A DNA stretch of 64,000 nucleotides. It comes from JANQIV01 sp050117315 (GTDB taxonomy: Bacteria > Bacteroidota > Ignavibacteria > Ignavibacteriales > Melioribacteraceae). Positions 18,901 through 28,689 of this stretch are shown in pieces (within the stretch, counting starts at the first letter, position 1; every line of letters starts with the position of its first letter). The translations under genes and the position numbers were made by a program. The stretch lies in NCBI GenBank assembly GCA_050117315.1, contig JASFMY010000009.1:1-64000 (forward strand). The letters run 5' to 3'. Below the pieces are notes generated by a model. The model was not told the DNA's origin and did not search any database. It was given only the letters and a program-made list of their open reading frames with translations.

Positions 18901-19014
18901 TATACACAAGCCAAATTGGTTTTGGGATTTTGTTTTTTTAGAACTCACCTAAATCCTCTCTTAAAAAGAGAGGACTTTATGACAAAATCCCAAAACCAAT
19001 TTGTAACAAGTATA
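18901..19014. repeat. palindromic MITE-like repeat, family A, intact copy
   Basis: Outer arms CAAATTGGTTTTGGGATTTTG-like at the left (from about 18911) and CAAAATCCCAAAACCAATTT at the right (18983-19002), with TATAC.../...AAGTATA at the extreme ends. An inner hairpin is CCTCTCTTAAAAAGAGAGG (18954-18972). It lies between two tandem paralogues. Copies are at 2922-3006 (eroded) and 36305-36452 (inverted). Confidence 0.8.
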
Positions 19015-19036
19015 AAGGAAAAACAAGGACAATTAG

Positions 19037-20932
19037 ATGAGTAAAAAAATATGTGTAACCATAATTATAATATTGCTTTTCAAAACAATGTGTTTTGCAC
19101 AAGAAAACAACGATATATTTTCATATTCACCATCCAAACCAATCCCCGGTGAAGAACTTACAATTAGTTTTAATCCGCAAAACACGGAACTGTCGGCTGA
19201 ACAGAATATAGAGGTAATTATATATTCACTTATGCCGGAACAGATAAATAGTTGTGAATACCCGATGGAAAAAAATGGAACCATATGGAATTATAAATAC
19301 AAAATACCGGATACTGCAAATTGTATAGCTCTAAGATTCAAGGGAGGTGAAAAAGAAGTATATGATGACGGCAGAAATTTCCCGGTATTCTTATATGATG
19401 AAAACGGGAAGTTGAAGGCTGGAACAAGAAGTGCTTTTGCAGACATATGTTTCAAAGGTAACTATAATGCCAGACCTGATATGAAACTTGCATATTCACT
19501 TTATCAAAAAGAGTTTAATGATAATCCGTCTATGATAAAATATTCTGCTGAATTGTATTCAGTTTGTGTCATGCAACTGGATAGAGCTAATCATAAAAAC
19601 ATTCTTATTGATCTTGTTAAAAATCTTGAAGCTGAAAAAGATCTTAATGAAAAAACAATAAAAAATATTTGGTTTATTTATTCCTTATTACAAGACCAAG
19701 AAAAGATTGATTACTATATGAAATTAAGCAGAGAAAGATATCCTTTAGGGGAAATGTCTAAATCATATGACTTTAATGAAATGAAGAACCGCATTTCAGA
19801 CCCTGATTCTTTAGCAAGAGCAATAAACGAATATAGAGTAAAATACAAAGTTGAAGGAGGAAGAATAATTTCAATTAAAGGCAAATTGTTGAAACTATAT
19901 TGTCAACATCAAATGTATGATCAAGCAAGTAAATATTTGCAAGCAAATATAGATGAATTCAATAGTAATCTTGAGTCAATAAAAGCAATTTATCAAGCCG
20001 CAGTAACGGTAGCCGATGCCGGGATAAATCCGGATTTCTCAAAAGAATTAATCGGTATTGCACTCAAGTTGATAACCAAAAACAAGCCGGAGAAAAAAGA
20101 TTTGTTTAATAAAAAAGTAGCTCGGGATGAGGCCCTGTGGAGACATAATAAAATTGAGGCACTATACTACTCGGGGTTAGTTTATGAAAAAATTGAAGAA
20201 CCTGAAAAAGCAATTCAATTTATAGAAGAAGCCTATTCATATGGTGAAAGTAGTTTTGATGGAAAACTAAAAAAAATTCAAGTAAGACTATTGCTTGATC
20301 TTAATAAAGATATCGATAAAGCACTCAAAATTACGGAGGATATGTTAACTAACGAAGGAGCTAAAGAAGAAATATCCGATTTAAATAAGAAAGCATACAT
20401 ACTATTAAAAGAATCTGATGAAGGATATGAAAGTTATTTGAACGGATTAAAAAAACTTAGTAATAAAAACATTGCCGAAAATATAAAAGCGGAAATGATA
20501 AATATAAAAGCCTCCGCATTTAGATTAAAAGACCTTGAAGGTAACAATATTTCATTATCGGACTTCAAAGGGCAGATTGTGATATTGGACTTTTGGGCTA
20601 CCTGGTGCGCTCCCTGTAAAGCTTCAATGCCATATATGAAACAATCGGTTGAAAAATATGCTTCAGATAGTAACGTGAAATTTCTTTTTATAGATACCTT
20701 TGAAAAGTTAGCCGGATCAAAAGAAGCGGTTGCCAAGTTTATTAAGTCAAAAGATTACCCGTTCCATGTATTGTTGGATACGGATAACAAAGTAGCGGAG
20801 GCATACGGAGTATCTGCAATCCCGACAAAAATATTTATCGATAAAAACCAAAGTATTAGGTATATCTCAATAGGTCTGGAGCATGAAAATATCCCTCTGG
20901 AAATAGATGCTTTAATAGAAATGTTAAATTAA
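19037..20932 (+). CDS. TlpA-like periplasmic thioredoxin-fold protein (B)
   Basis: 631 aa, a tandem paralogue of the preceding gene with the same order: signal peptide (ending CFAQE), beta-rich domain (FSYSPSKPIPGEELTISFNP), helical middle, and a C-terminal thioredoxin domain with ATWCAPCKAS (CAPC 524-527) and cis-Pro loop SAIPTK. The N-terminal and thioredoxin parts are much closer to copy A than the middle is, suggesting that the middle is under different selection, as expected for a specificity region. It is followed 17 bases later by the M16 peptidase gene. Probably periplasmic; exact function unknown. Confidence 0.85.
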   Translation: MSKKICVTIIIILLFKTMCFAQENNDIFSYSPSKPIPGEELTISFNPQNTELSAEQNIEVIIYSLMPEQINSCEYPMEKNGTIWNYKYKIPDTANCIALRFKGGEKEVYDDGRNFPVFLYDENGKLKAGTRSAFADICFKGNYNARPDMKLAYSLYQKEFNDNPSMIKYSAELYSVCVMQLDRANHKNILIDLVKNLEAEKDLNEKTIKNIWFIYSLLQDQEKIDYYMKLSRERYPLGEMSKSYDFNEMKNRISDPDSLARAINEYRVKYKVEGGRIISIKGKLLKLYCQHQMYDQASKYLQANIDEFNSNLESIKAIYQAAVTVADAGINPDFSKELIGIALKLITKNKPEKKDLFNKKVARDEALWRHNKIEALYYSGLVYEKIEEPEKAIQFIEEAYSYGESSFDGKLKKIQVRLLLDLNKDIDKALKITEDMLTNEGAKEEISDLNKKAYILLKESDEGYESYLNGLKKLSNKNIAENIKAEMINIKASAFRLKDLEGNNISLSDFKGQIVILDFWATWCAPCKASMPYMKQSVEKYASDSNVKFLFIDTFEKLAGSKEAVAKFIKSKDYPFHVLLDTDNKVAEAYGVSAIPTKIFIDKNQSIRYISIGLEHENIPLEIDALIEMLN

Positions 20933-20949
20933 TATACTTAGGAATTATT

Positions 20950-23778
20950 ATGATTAAAATAAATGTTCTGTTCCTCTCGATTGTTTTGTTTGTCAATATA
21001 ACGGCACAAACCGGCAAGAAAACGGAAATTAATATACCATACGAGAAGTACGAGCTTTCCAACGGATTAGATGTAATTCTTCATGAAGACCATTCCGACC
21101 CGATAGTGGCGGTGTATGTTTGTTATCATGTCGGTTCGAATCGTGAAACAAAAGGGCATACCGGTTTTGCTCATTTATTTGAACATATTATGTTTCAGGG
21201 AACACAACATGTTCCGGAAGATCAATTTCTTAAGAAAATTCAAGATGCCGGCGGCAAAGCCAATGGATATACAAGTTTTGATAGAACCGTTTACTACCAG
21301 GTAGTTCCAAAGAATGCCCTCGAAATGTCGTTGTGGTTGGAATCCGATCGCATGGGATTTTTACTTAGTAAACTAACGCAAGAATCATTCGAGAACCAGC
21401 AAAACGTTGTTCAAAATGAGAAGCGACAGAAAATAGATAATGTTCCTTACGGGAATAAAAACTATATCTTGAACAAATTGATGTACCCTGAAACTCATCC
21501 GTATAATTGGCAGGTAATAGGTTCAATGGAGGACGTATCCAACGCCACTTTGGATGATGTTGTAGCTTTTTACAAAAATTTTTACGGACCCCAAAACGCA
21601 ACAGTTGCTATAGCCGGTGATTTGGATATACCGCAGACAAAAGAGTGGATTGAGAAGTACTTTGGTGAAATACAAGGGGGCAAAAAATCGGTGCCGTTAC
21701 CCAAAATGTCTGCGACGTTAAAAGAGACAAAGAAAGTTTACTACGAGGATAATTATGTTAATGCCCCTCTTATGTTGATGTCGTTTCCAACTGTTGAAAG
21801 TTATAACAAAGACTCATACGCACTGCAATATTTGGCAAGTCTTCTCACCGGAAGCCGGAAGTCGCCGTTTTATAAAATATTGGTGGAAGAAAAGAAGCTT
21901 GTTCCGTCTGTCCGGATAAATCAGAATAGTCTTGAAATTGCAGGAGTGTTTAATATAGAAACAACGGCGTATCCGAATGTTGACCTTGACGATGTAGAAG
22001 ATGCAATTGAAGCGGCACTTCTGGAGTTTGAAACCACAGGATTCACCGAAAAAGATTTGGAAAGATTAAAAAACGGAATTGAAGTACAGTTTTATAGCCG
22101 GGTTTTAAGTGTGGCAGACAAAGCATCACAGCTTGCTGTTTTGAATGAGTTTGCAGGTTCCCCTGCGGTATTAAATACCAGTCTCAACAATCTGTTGAAT
22201 GTTACTTCCGAAGATATATGGAAAGTATATAAGAAATATATTAAAAATCAAAATTTTGCCGAGGTGTGCATTGTCCCTAAGAGAAAAAGTGATCTATCCG
22301 TAAAGGGTTCGGAAAAATTTGAAATTCCCGAAGAGTCCATTAATGAACAGGGAACTGCAAAGGGGCAAGCTGCAGATGTAAAAACAGAACCGATCCCGAC
22401 AAAGTTCGATAGGACGCAAGAACCTCCCAAAGGACCTTACCCAACAGTAATTCCACCTTCAATATGGACAGGCAAAACAACAAACGGGATTGAGATATAC
22501 GGAGTTACTCAAACAGAAGTTCCTTTAATTAATTTTTCAATAATTCTAAAAGGGGGAATGCTTCTTGACCCGAAAGAAAAAATCGGAACTGCAGTTTTAA
22601 CTGCTGCGTTAATGAATCAAGGGACAAAAACGAAGACACCGTTGGAGCTTGAAGAGGCTAAAAGAGATTTAGGAATTTCACTAAGCGTTTCCAGCGGCGA
22701 AAACGTATTTATTGTAAAAGGCAGTTGCCTGAAAAATAAATGCGACGAAACCGTGAAGCTTTTGCACGAGATAATGTTTGAACCCCGTTGGGATGAAAAG
22801 GAATTTGAACTGATAAAACTTCGTAAGATACAATCCCTTAAGAAAAATAAAAAAAGAGCTTCCTCGATTGCCGATAATGTATTCAAGAAATTAATTTACG
22901 GCGCCGATAATATTTTGTCTAATTCAGCAACCGGAACAATTGAGTCGATAAAAACAGTTATTATTGATGACTTGAAAGAATATTATAACAAGTATTTTTC
23001 ATCTTCCGTTGCCAAAATTATTGTTGTCGGAGACATCGGGGAAAAAGATGCATTGGAAATGTTTAATACATTCAGCGATTGGGAAGCAAAAGAAGTTTCA
23101 TTTCCTCAAATTGAAGTAACTCCTAACCTTACAGGAGGCATTCATTTTATCGATATGGACGAAGCCAAACAATCGTTATTAGTAATTGGTAATAATGCAA
23201 TGCCGATAACCGATCCTGAGTATTATAAAGCAAATTTAATGAATTACCGGCTAGGCGGCGGATTCGACAGTTATTTAAATATGGTTTTGCGTGAAGAGAA
23301 AGGATTTACATACGGTGCAAATTCGGGATTTTATGGGAATATATACTCCGGTATGTTTAGAATATTTTCAAGCGTGCAAGCAAATTCAACTTTAGAATCA
23401 ATAAAATTAATTAGAGATATTGTGCAATCTTATCATAATGAAATAAAGGCGGAGGATTTATCGGCAATGAAAAAGACAATTCTCAATAGAGATGCATTGA
23501 ATTATGAGACACCCAAACAGCTTATGAAAATGATGCTGCCTATCATTCTTTATGATTACTCTTTTGATTATATAAAAAAGCGGCAAGACATAGTTAAACA
23601 AATAACCTTGAATGATATAAAAGAGTTGGCACAGAAATATTTATTGCCTGATAAAATGATTTATTTAGTTGTGGGTGATAAAGCAACGCAATTTGAAGGA
23701 CTAAAAAATCTTGGCTTGGGTGATCCGGTTCTTTTAAATAAAAAAGGAAAACAAATAATATTAAATGATACTAAATAA
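20950..23778 (+). CDS. M16-family zinc peptidase, two-module periplasmic type
   Basis: 942 aa with a signal peptide (1-19, ending ITAQ). The N-terminal module has the inverted zinc motif HLFEH (75-79) and a downstream VVQNEKRQ segment supplying the third ligand. A linker of low complexity (about 455-500, rich in P, E and K) leads to a second, catalytically silent M16 module (about 505-940) of the type that completes the closed chamber. M16 enzymes degrade unfolded peptides. Placement between TlpA-like genes and a DsbD-like gene, under an ECF/TonB locus, suggests cleavage of imported peptides or proteins after disulfide reduction. This recalls the FusA/FusC ferredoxin-import pair, where an M16 enzyme processes TonB-imported ferredoxin. 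Confidence 0.9.
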   Translation: MIKINVLFLSIVLFVNITAQTGKKTEINIPYEKYELSNGLDVILHEDHSDPIVAVYVCYHVGSNRETKGHTGFAHLFEHIMFQGTQHVPEDQFLKKIQDAGGKANGYTSFDRTVYYQVVPKNALEMSLWLESDRMGFLLSKLTQESFENQQNVVQNEKRQKIDNVPYGNKNYILNKLMYPETHPYNWQVIGSMEDVSNATLDDVVAFYKNFYGPQNATVAIAGDLDIPQTKEWIEKYFGEIQGGKKSVPLPKMSATLKETKKVYYEDNYVNAPLMLMSFPTVESYNKDSYALQYLASLLTGSRKSPFYKILVEEKKLVPSVRINQNSLEIAGVFNIETTAYPNVDLDDVEDAIEAALLEFETTGFTEKDLERLKNGIEVQFYSRVLSVADKASQLAVLNEFAGSPAVLNTSLNNLLNVTSEDIWKVYKKYIKNQNFAEVCIVPKRKSDLSVKGSEKFEIPEESINEQGTAKGQAADVKTEPIPTKFDRTQEPPKGPYPTVIPPSIWTGKTTNGIEIYGVTQTEVPLINFSIILKGGMLLDPKEKIGTAVLTAALMNQGTKTKTPLELEEAKRDLGISLSVSSGENVFIVKGSCLKNKCDETVKLLHEIMFEPRWDEKEFELIKLRKIQSLKKNKKRASSIADNVFKKLIYGADNILSNSATGTIESIKTVIIDDLKEYYNKYFSSSVAKIIVVGDIGEKDALEMFNTFSDWEAKEVSFPQIEVTPNLTGGIHFIDMDEAKQSLLVIGNNAMPITDPEYYKANLMNYRLGGGFDSYLNMVLREEKGFTYGANSGFYGNIYSGMFRIFSSVQANSTLESIKLIRDIVQSYHNEIKAEDLSAMKKTILNRDALNYETPKQLMKMMLPIILYDYSFDYIKKRQDIVKQITLNDIKELAQKYLLPDKMIYLVVGDKATQFEGLKNLGLGDPVLLNKKGKQIILNDTK

Positions 23779-23795
23779 TTTACTAAGGAGATAAA

Positions 23796-25709
23796 ATGAG
23801 GGGGAAAATAAATATCCTATTTGCAGTATTATTGTTTGTTGCCGGTTGGAACAGTGTTGTTTATACCCAAATTCAGTCGGATATAGTCTCCGTAAACCTT
23901 GGAGTTGAAAATCTAAAGGCGGCAAAGGGGACTAACTTTACGACAATTCTCAAAGTGGAAATAAAACACGGATGGCATATAAACTCGAATAAACCCAACG
24001 ATGAGTTTTTGATCCCGAGTGAAATTACTGCAGAGAGTAACGGGATAAAACTGGCAAATGTAAAATATCCCGAAGCACATATACTTGCGTTGGAGTTTTC
24101 CGAAAAACCGGTTTCAGTCTACGAGGGGAAAGAAGAAATCGAACTGACATTTGCGGTTGAAGAGAATGCTTCTATCGATAAGCTAACCGTGGAAGTCAAA
24201 TTTGAATATCAAGCATGTAACGATAAAACATGTATGCCGCCCACAAGTATAACCGATACAATTACAGTCGAAATAAAAGATAATAAAAAAACTGTAAGCA
24301 CTTCGCCCGGGAAAATTCTAAAGGAAAAAGAGAAGGAACAAGTAAATAAAGAAAAATCTAAACCCTCTGTTACGGTTAAGCAAGAAGAAACTCATACACA
24401 AAAGGTTGAAGAAAAAACTGATACTGTTCAAAATATTATAACTAAAGCACCTTTGGAAACAACCCAATTATCGGGTGAATCAATTACTGTATTCGCAGCA
24501 ATAGCATTTGCTTTTTTGGGCGGAATAATATTAAACTTGATGCCGTGTGTACTGCCTGTACTGTCGTTAAAAATAATGGGTATAATAGAACAAGCCGGAG
24601 AAGCTCCGAGAGAAAAACTAAAACACGGATTGCTGTTTACCTTTGGCGTACTTGTATCGTTTTGGATATTAGCTGGATTATTGCTCGTACTTCGTGCCGG
24701 TGGTGAACAACTTGGCTGGGGTTTCCAATTACAGTCGCCAGGATTTGTGATTGTACTTTCTATTTTCCTTTTCCTATTTGGATTAAGCATGTTTGGAGTT
24801 TTCGAAATAGGCACAACTCTTACGGCTGTTGGACAAGGGAAAAAAAACAGATCCGCGTACATGGGTTCATTTACAAGCGGAGTACTTGCAACAGTTGTCG
24901 CCACACCCTGTACCGCTCCGTTTATGGGTTCCGCTCTTGGGTTTGCGTTAAGCCAGCCTGCATATGTCTCTTTGCTTGTGTTTACCATTTTAGGGTTAGG
25001 TATGGCTGCTCCGTATCTTGTTTTAACCAGTATTCCAAAACTGCTAAGGTTCATCCCTAAACCGGGGGCGTGGATGGAAACAATGAAACAGTTTATGGGA
25101 TTTCTATTAATGGCAACTGTGCTTTGGCTCTTGTGGGTATTGAGTTTACAAACCGGTTCCGAAGGAGTGATAATACTATTAGCTTCGTTAATTTTGATAA
25201 GTATAAGCGGCTGGATATACGGTCGCTGGGGAAATATAGCGAAAGAAATAAAGGTGAGAAGAACAGCGCAAGTTGCGGCAGCGTTGATACTTATAGTTGC
25301 TCTTTCCTTTTCATTAAAAAATATAGAGGCTAAAACTTCAGAAACAACGGGTATATATATACAAGGTACAATAGAATGGCAGCAATTCAGTCCTGAGTTG
25401 GTAGAAGAACTGAGATTGGAAAATAAACCTGTATTTATTGACTTCACGGCTGCATGGTGTTTAAGCTGCCAGGTAAATGAGGAAGTAGCATTCGGAAGTG
25501 AAGAAGTACAAAAAGCTTTTGCTGAAAAAGGAATAGTTACATTAAAAGCGGACTGGACAAACAAAGACGAAACAATAACAAAAGCTTTGGCTGAGTTTGG
25601 GCGCAACAGTGTGCCGTTGTATGTCTATTATGCGCCCGGTGAAGAGGTGAAAATTCTTCCCGAAATAATTACAGCCGGTATAGTATTGGAATATCTGGGA
25701 AGTAATTAA
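23796..25709 (+). CDS. DsbD-like thiol:disulfide interchange protein (copy 1)
   Basis: 637 aa. It has a signal peptide, a periplasmic DsbD-alpha-like domain with a Cys pair in YQACNDKTCMPP (about 141-152), a charged linker rich in K and E (about 170-215), an eight-helix CcdA/DsbD membrane domain with one redox Cys in NLMPCVLP and another in TPCTAPF, and a C-terminal thioredoxin domain with AAWCLSCQVNE (CLSC 555-558). It carries electrons from cytosolic thioredoxin to periplasmic partners, here most simply the TlpA-like proteins. A strong ribosome binding site (AAGGAG) lies before the ATG. It ends the first locus; a terminator follows. The membrane and C-terminal parts are nearly identical to the copy at 33847. 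Confidence 0.9.
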   Translation: MRGKINILFAVLLFVAGWNSVVYTQIQSDIVSVNLGVENLKAAKGTNFTTILKVEIKHGWHINSNKPNDEFLIPSEITAESNGIKLANVKYPEAHILALEFSEKPVSVYEGKEEIELTFAVEENASIDKLTVEVKFEYQACNDKTCMPPTSITDTITVEIKDNKKTVSTSPGKILKEKEKEQVNKEKSKPSVTVKQEETHTQKVEEKTDTVQNIITKAPLETTQLSGESITVFAAIAFAFLGGIILNLMPCVLPVLSLKIMGIIEQAGEAPREKLKHGLLFTFGVLVSFWILAGLLLVLRAGGEQLGWGFQLQSPGFVIVLSIFLFLFGLSMFGVFEIGTTLTAVGQGKKNRSAYMGSFTSGVLATVVATPCTAPFMGSALGFALSQPAYVSLLVFTILGLGMAAPYLVLTSIPKLLRFIPKPGAWMETMKQFMGFLLMATVLWLLWVLSLQTGSEGVIILLASLILISISGWIYGRWGNIAKEIKVRRTAQVAAALILIVALSFSLKNIEAKTSETTGIYIQGTIEWQQFSPELVEELRLENKPVFIDFTAAWCLSCQVNEEVAFGSEEVQKAFAEKGIVTLKADWTNKDETITKALAEFGRNSVPLYVYYAPGEEVKILPEIITAGIVLEYLGSN

Positions 25710-25825
25710 ACAGGCAACATGACAAGCAAAAACTTCCTAAAGAGGATTGTTTTTTTATATAATACAAAATATGCTGAGTTTTTTATTTTCAAACACTTCT
25801 TGTATCAATTCTCCTTGAGTGTTAG

Positions 25826-25856
25826 CCTGCTCTGAGAAGCACAGAGCAGGTTTTTT
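25826..25856 (+). terminator. rho-independent terminator of locus 1
   Basis: Arms CCTGCTCTG (25826-25834) and CAGAGCAGG (25842-25850), followed by TTTTTT (25851-25856), 117 bases after the DsbD-like stop. Confidence 0.85.
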
Positions 25857-26375
25857 AACGAGAAATTTTTAACATTAAAAGATGATGGGTCTTTTTTCGT
25901 TGTATTACGTCTAATTTACATTTAATTCTTTCTAAAGGAGGAGAGTAATCCACATAAAGAAACGAAAAATAACCTCCGGTAGAAAAAGCAGGAAAGAAAT
26001 GATTTTTGTTAAAATAATATACTTTTTTTCTTATTTCTAACATACGAGACAACCCCTTTTATTTTTATATTCACACGATTATTTATGCGAATACTTCCAA
26101 ATAAATAGTTCAAAATAATCATAACTTACATATCACTTTTCTGAATTTTTTAATCAGTCAGCTTTTATGAAAATATCCGGTCTCAACTTTAAACCTATAT
26201 TTAGTTCCGGCTCCCATTGATGGCAGCCATGCTTATGATGTCCGTAGAAGAGCCGTTTATTTCCGCGATAATAGCAAGAACTAGATGAGATTGTTAAACG
26301 TTTCATGTTATACCTTGTTGCAAAAGAAACACATCTTTCCTAATTTGTTCCCAAACATAATAAGCATTGCATCTA
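25857..26375. other. gene-free stretch between the two ECF loci
   Basis: About 520 bases, AT-rich, with no convincing coding frame on either strand and no repeat that I can match elsewhere in the window. The promoter of the second ECF gene should lie here, but I cannot point to it. Confidence 0.5.
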
Positions 26376-27005
26376 TTGAGCAACGATCAAAAGATAGAAA
26401 ATAATACCGAACAAGAATTAATGAAAAAATTCTGTTCCGGTGACAAGAATGCATTCAAAGAAATATTTTTGGCTTATTACTCAAAGTTAAGCTGGTTCGT
26501 GGAGCGTTATATAAAGTCGCAGGAAACTGCGGATGAAATTATAAAAGAACTATACATTGATTTATGGGAGAAGCGCGATCAGCTTAATGTTCATACTTCC
26601 GTAAAAGCTTATCTTTATAGAGCTGCACGTAACAGAGCGCTAAATTATATCAGAAGTCAAAATACAATAGGGCGGAAACTACCTATCAGTATTATTGAAG
26701 ATGAAGAACTTGTTATCATAAAATCTCATGCAAAGACTCCTTATGAAGAACTGGAACAAAAAGAACTTGAACAGGCCGTGGAAGAAGCAGTAGGTTCTCT
26801 GCCCGGCAGAACGAAACTTGTATTCACTTTGCACCGCGATGACGGATTGACTTATGCTGAGATTGCAAACGTTATGGAAATTTCAGCAAAGACTGTTGAA
26901 AACCAGATGGCTCGAGCGTTCAGAAAACTTCGTGAAAAACTTTCTCCTTTCATGCCCGTCCTCACCTTCCTTGTAGAAGAAGTGACGAGAAATGTAATGA
27001 CGTAG
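26376..27005 (+). CDS. ECF RNA polymerase sigma factor, FecI-like (copy 2)
   Basis: About 209 aa, sigma regions 2 (about 35-100; YIKSQETADEIIKELYIDLW) and 4 (about 145-195; DGLTYAEIANVMEISAKTVE). Start taken as TTG at 26376 because the protein then begins MSNDQK, matching MSNDSK of the paralogue at 12008; a TTG three codons earlier (26367) is also possible. It heads the second locus and is probably regulated by the FecR at 27525. It shares the family fold with copy 1 but is well diverged in sequence, so the two pathways are likely insulated. Confidence 0.88.
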   Translation: MSNDQKIENNTEQELMKKFCSGDKNAFKEIFLAYYSKLSWFVERYIKSQETADEIIKELYIDLWEKRDQLNVHTSVKAYLYRAARNRALNYIRSQNTIGRKLPISIIEDEELVIIKSHAKTPYEELEQKELEQAVEEAVGSLPGRTKLVFTLHRDDGLTYAEIANVMEISAKTVENQMARAFRKLREKLSPFMPVLTFLVEEVTRNVMT

Positions 27006-27135
27006 AATAAATACATGGGCGCATGATAGAATGGTTGGCAATATTGATTAACGACCCGTCAAAGACCGGGCATATTTATGATCAACAATTTTTGATTTTA
27101 GAAGTATTTTGTTTTTCACTTTTTAGATTATTAAC

Positions 27136-27311
27136 TCGGGAATAATATTCAATGCAAAAGAATAGTTCAAGATTAATGAAGTAACAACAATTTGGTTTCG
27201 GATTTTTCCATAGACTTCTCTCTTTGTAAGAGAGATAAGAGAGAGTTCATAAAAAAACAAAATCCGAAAACAAATTTACACCATAACAATGCAACCTATA
27301 TTATTACCGGA
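27136..27311. repeat. 175-bp palindromic repeat in sigma/FecR gap (copy 2)
   Basis: Aligns over its whole length with 12591-12765 at about 90% identity: the shared start GGGAATAATATTCAATGC, inner arms TTTGGTTTCGGATTTT and AAAATCCGAAAACAAATTT, and end CAATGCAACCTATATTATT. It is in the same place and orientation relative to the sigma and FecR genes. The remainder of the gene-free stretch 27006-27524 shows a small hairpin AGCTGT...ACAGCT (about 27370-27391) and nothing else I recognise. Confidence 0.8.
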
Positions 27312-27524
27312 GCAATATAAAGCATAAATCCCAGCCTCCCATGCATGGGCATGCATCTTAAATAAAAAAGCTGTTCTTGACTATACAGCTAAGGTCTGCG
27401 TAGTCCTAATTCTCATAATTTCCCGCTCCCGGGTAGGGGTAACCTCGCAAATTGGTGTCTAATCTATTAAAAGCAGAAAAACAAATTAAGTTTTCCTTAA
27501 AAAAATTTAATTGGGAAAAAAGCT

Positions 27525-28589
27525 ATGAACGGCGAAAACAATAGTAATTGGGCTGAAGGGATCGATTGGCAGTTAATTACAAATTATATTGCCGGGGAAT
27601 GCAAAGAAGCCGAACTTTCACATGTACGGCAGTGGATCAAAGAAGACCCGTCTCGTGAGTTAAAGATTAAAGAACTGCGTAAAATTTTGCACACGGGAAA
27701 AAGGCAACACTCTGAAGAACATGCAAAAGTTGCCTGGGAGGACGTTGAACGCCGCACCGGTATTTCATCAACACAAAAACTTTTCACCGGAAAAAAAACT
27801 CTTTACTCCTTAACCGCAAGAATTATAAAAGTAGCTGCTGTTCTTGTTATAATGCTTGGATGCTATTATGTCTTATCGCAGAGCGGAATTTTTACTAACG
27901 GTACAGAGGCAGAAGTTTCGTTGTATGAAAAAACAACCGAGCCGGGACAAAAATCAATTCTTACCTTTTTCGACGGTACCCGCATTACTCTTAATGCAGG
28001 AAGCAAGCTGAGATACCCAAAACAATTCAAAAACTCAAAGAGAGAGGTGTATTTGGAAGGCGAAGCATATTTTGAAGTGGCACATAATCCGGATAGACCT
28101 TTTATTGTTCACTCCGGGAAAATTTCTACAACCGTTCTCGGAACAAAATTTAACGTAAAAGCTTTTCCAAATGAAAAAGAAATTGCAGTTTCTTTGATTG
28201 AAGGAAGTGTAAAAATATATGTTGCAGAAAAGGAAGAACAATTACTTGTTCCGGAACAGCAGCTATCTTATAACAAGTTAACCGGTTCAGAACAAGTAAA
28301 AGAGTTTGACCTCGTACAGGTGACCGGGTGGAAAGATAATATTCTTAAGTTCGTTAGCGTTCCGCTGGAAAATGTATTTGCACAATTGGAAAGAACTTAC
28401 GGGGTAAAGTTTATACTGGAGGATGCTGCTTATGCCCAGGAAAAAATAAGAGCGGGGTTTAATAATGAATCATTCTGGACAGTTATAAAAGTTATTAAAT
28501 CAGCATCAGGACTTGAATACAGAACAATTACAGAAAAAGATGAGATTAAAGCTATAGTATTTTATAAAGCGGATTCTAAGAAAAATTAG
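27525..28589 (+). CDS. FecR-family anti-sigma factor (copy 2)
   Basis: 354 aa. N-terminal sigma-binding region, one membrane segment at about 100-120 (IIKVAAVLVIMLGCYYVL), periplasmic FecR domain with FDGTRITLNAGSKL, EGEAYFEVAHNPDRPF and TTVLGTKFNVKAF, and a C-terminal DUF4974-like domain (NNESFWTVIKVIKSASG). The periplasmic domain is markedly closer to copy 1 than the cytosolic part is. It controls the sigma factor at 26376 and should sense the receptor at 28788. Confidence 0.92.
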   Translation: MNGENNSNWAEGIDWQLITNYIAGECKEAELSHVRQWIKEDPSRELKIKELRKILHTGKRQHSEEHAKVAWEDVERRTGISSTQKLFTGKKTLYSLTARIIKVAAVLVIMLGCYYVLSQSGIFTNGTEAEVSLYEKTTEPGQKSILTFFDGTRITLNAGSKLRYPKQFKNSKREVYLEGEAYFEVAHNPDRPFIVHSGKISTTVLGTKFNVKAFPNEKEIAVSLIEGSVKIYVAEKEEQLLVPEQQLSYNKLTGSEQVKEFDLVQVTGWKDNILKFVSVPLENVFAQLERTYGVKFILEDAAYAQEKIRAGFNNESFWTVIKVIKSASGLEYRTITEKDEIKAIVFYKADSKKN

Positions 28590-28689
28590 TTTGTCATTTA
28601 TTGTCATTAAGTCATTCGTTGAGGAAGGTACAATCGATATCCCGGTGGCAATTAAAGTAAGTAAAAAAATTTGTAATCTTATAATAAAC

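Noticed and set aside
21125..21145. tRNA-like GGTTCGAATC box
   Set aside because: It lies inside the M16 peptidase coding sequence (HVGSNRE) and no cloverleaf arms pair around it.
24428..25606. A 392-codon open frame antisense to the DsbD-like gene
   Set aside because: It is the mirror frame of a well-supported gene with catalytic motifs; its own translation shows no domain and is explained by codon bias. A similar antisense frame appears over the paralogue at 33847.
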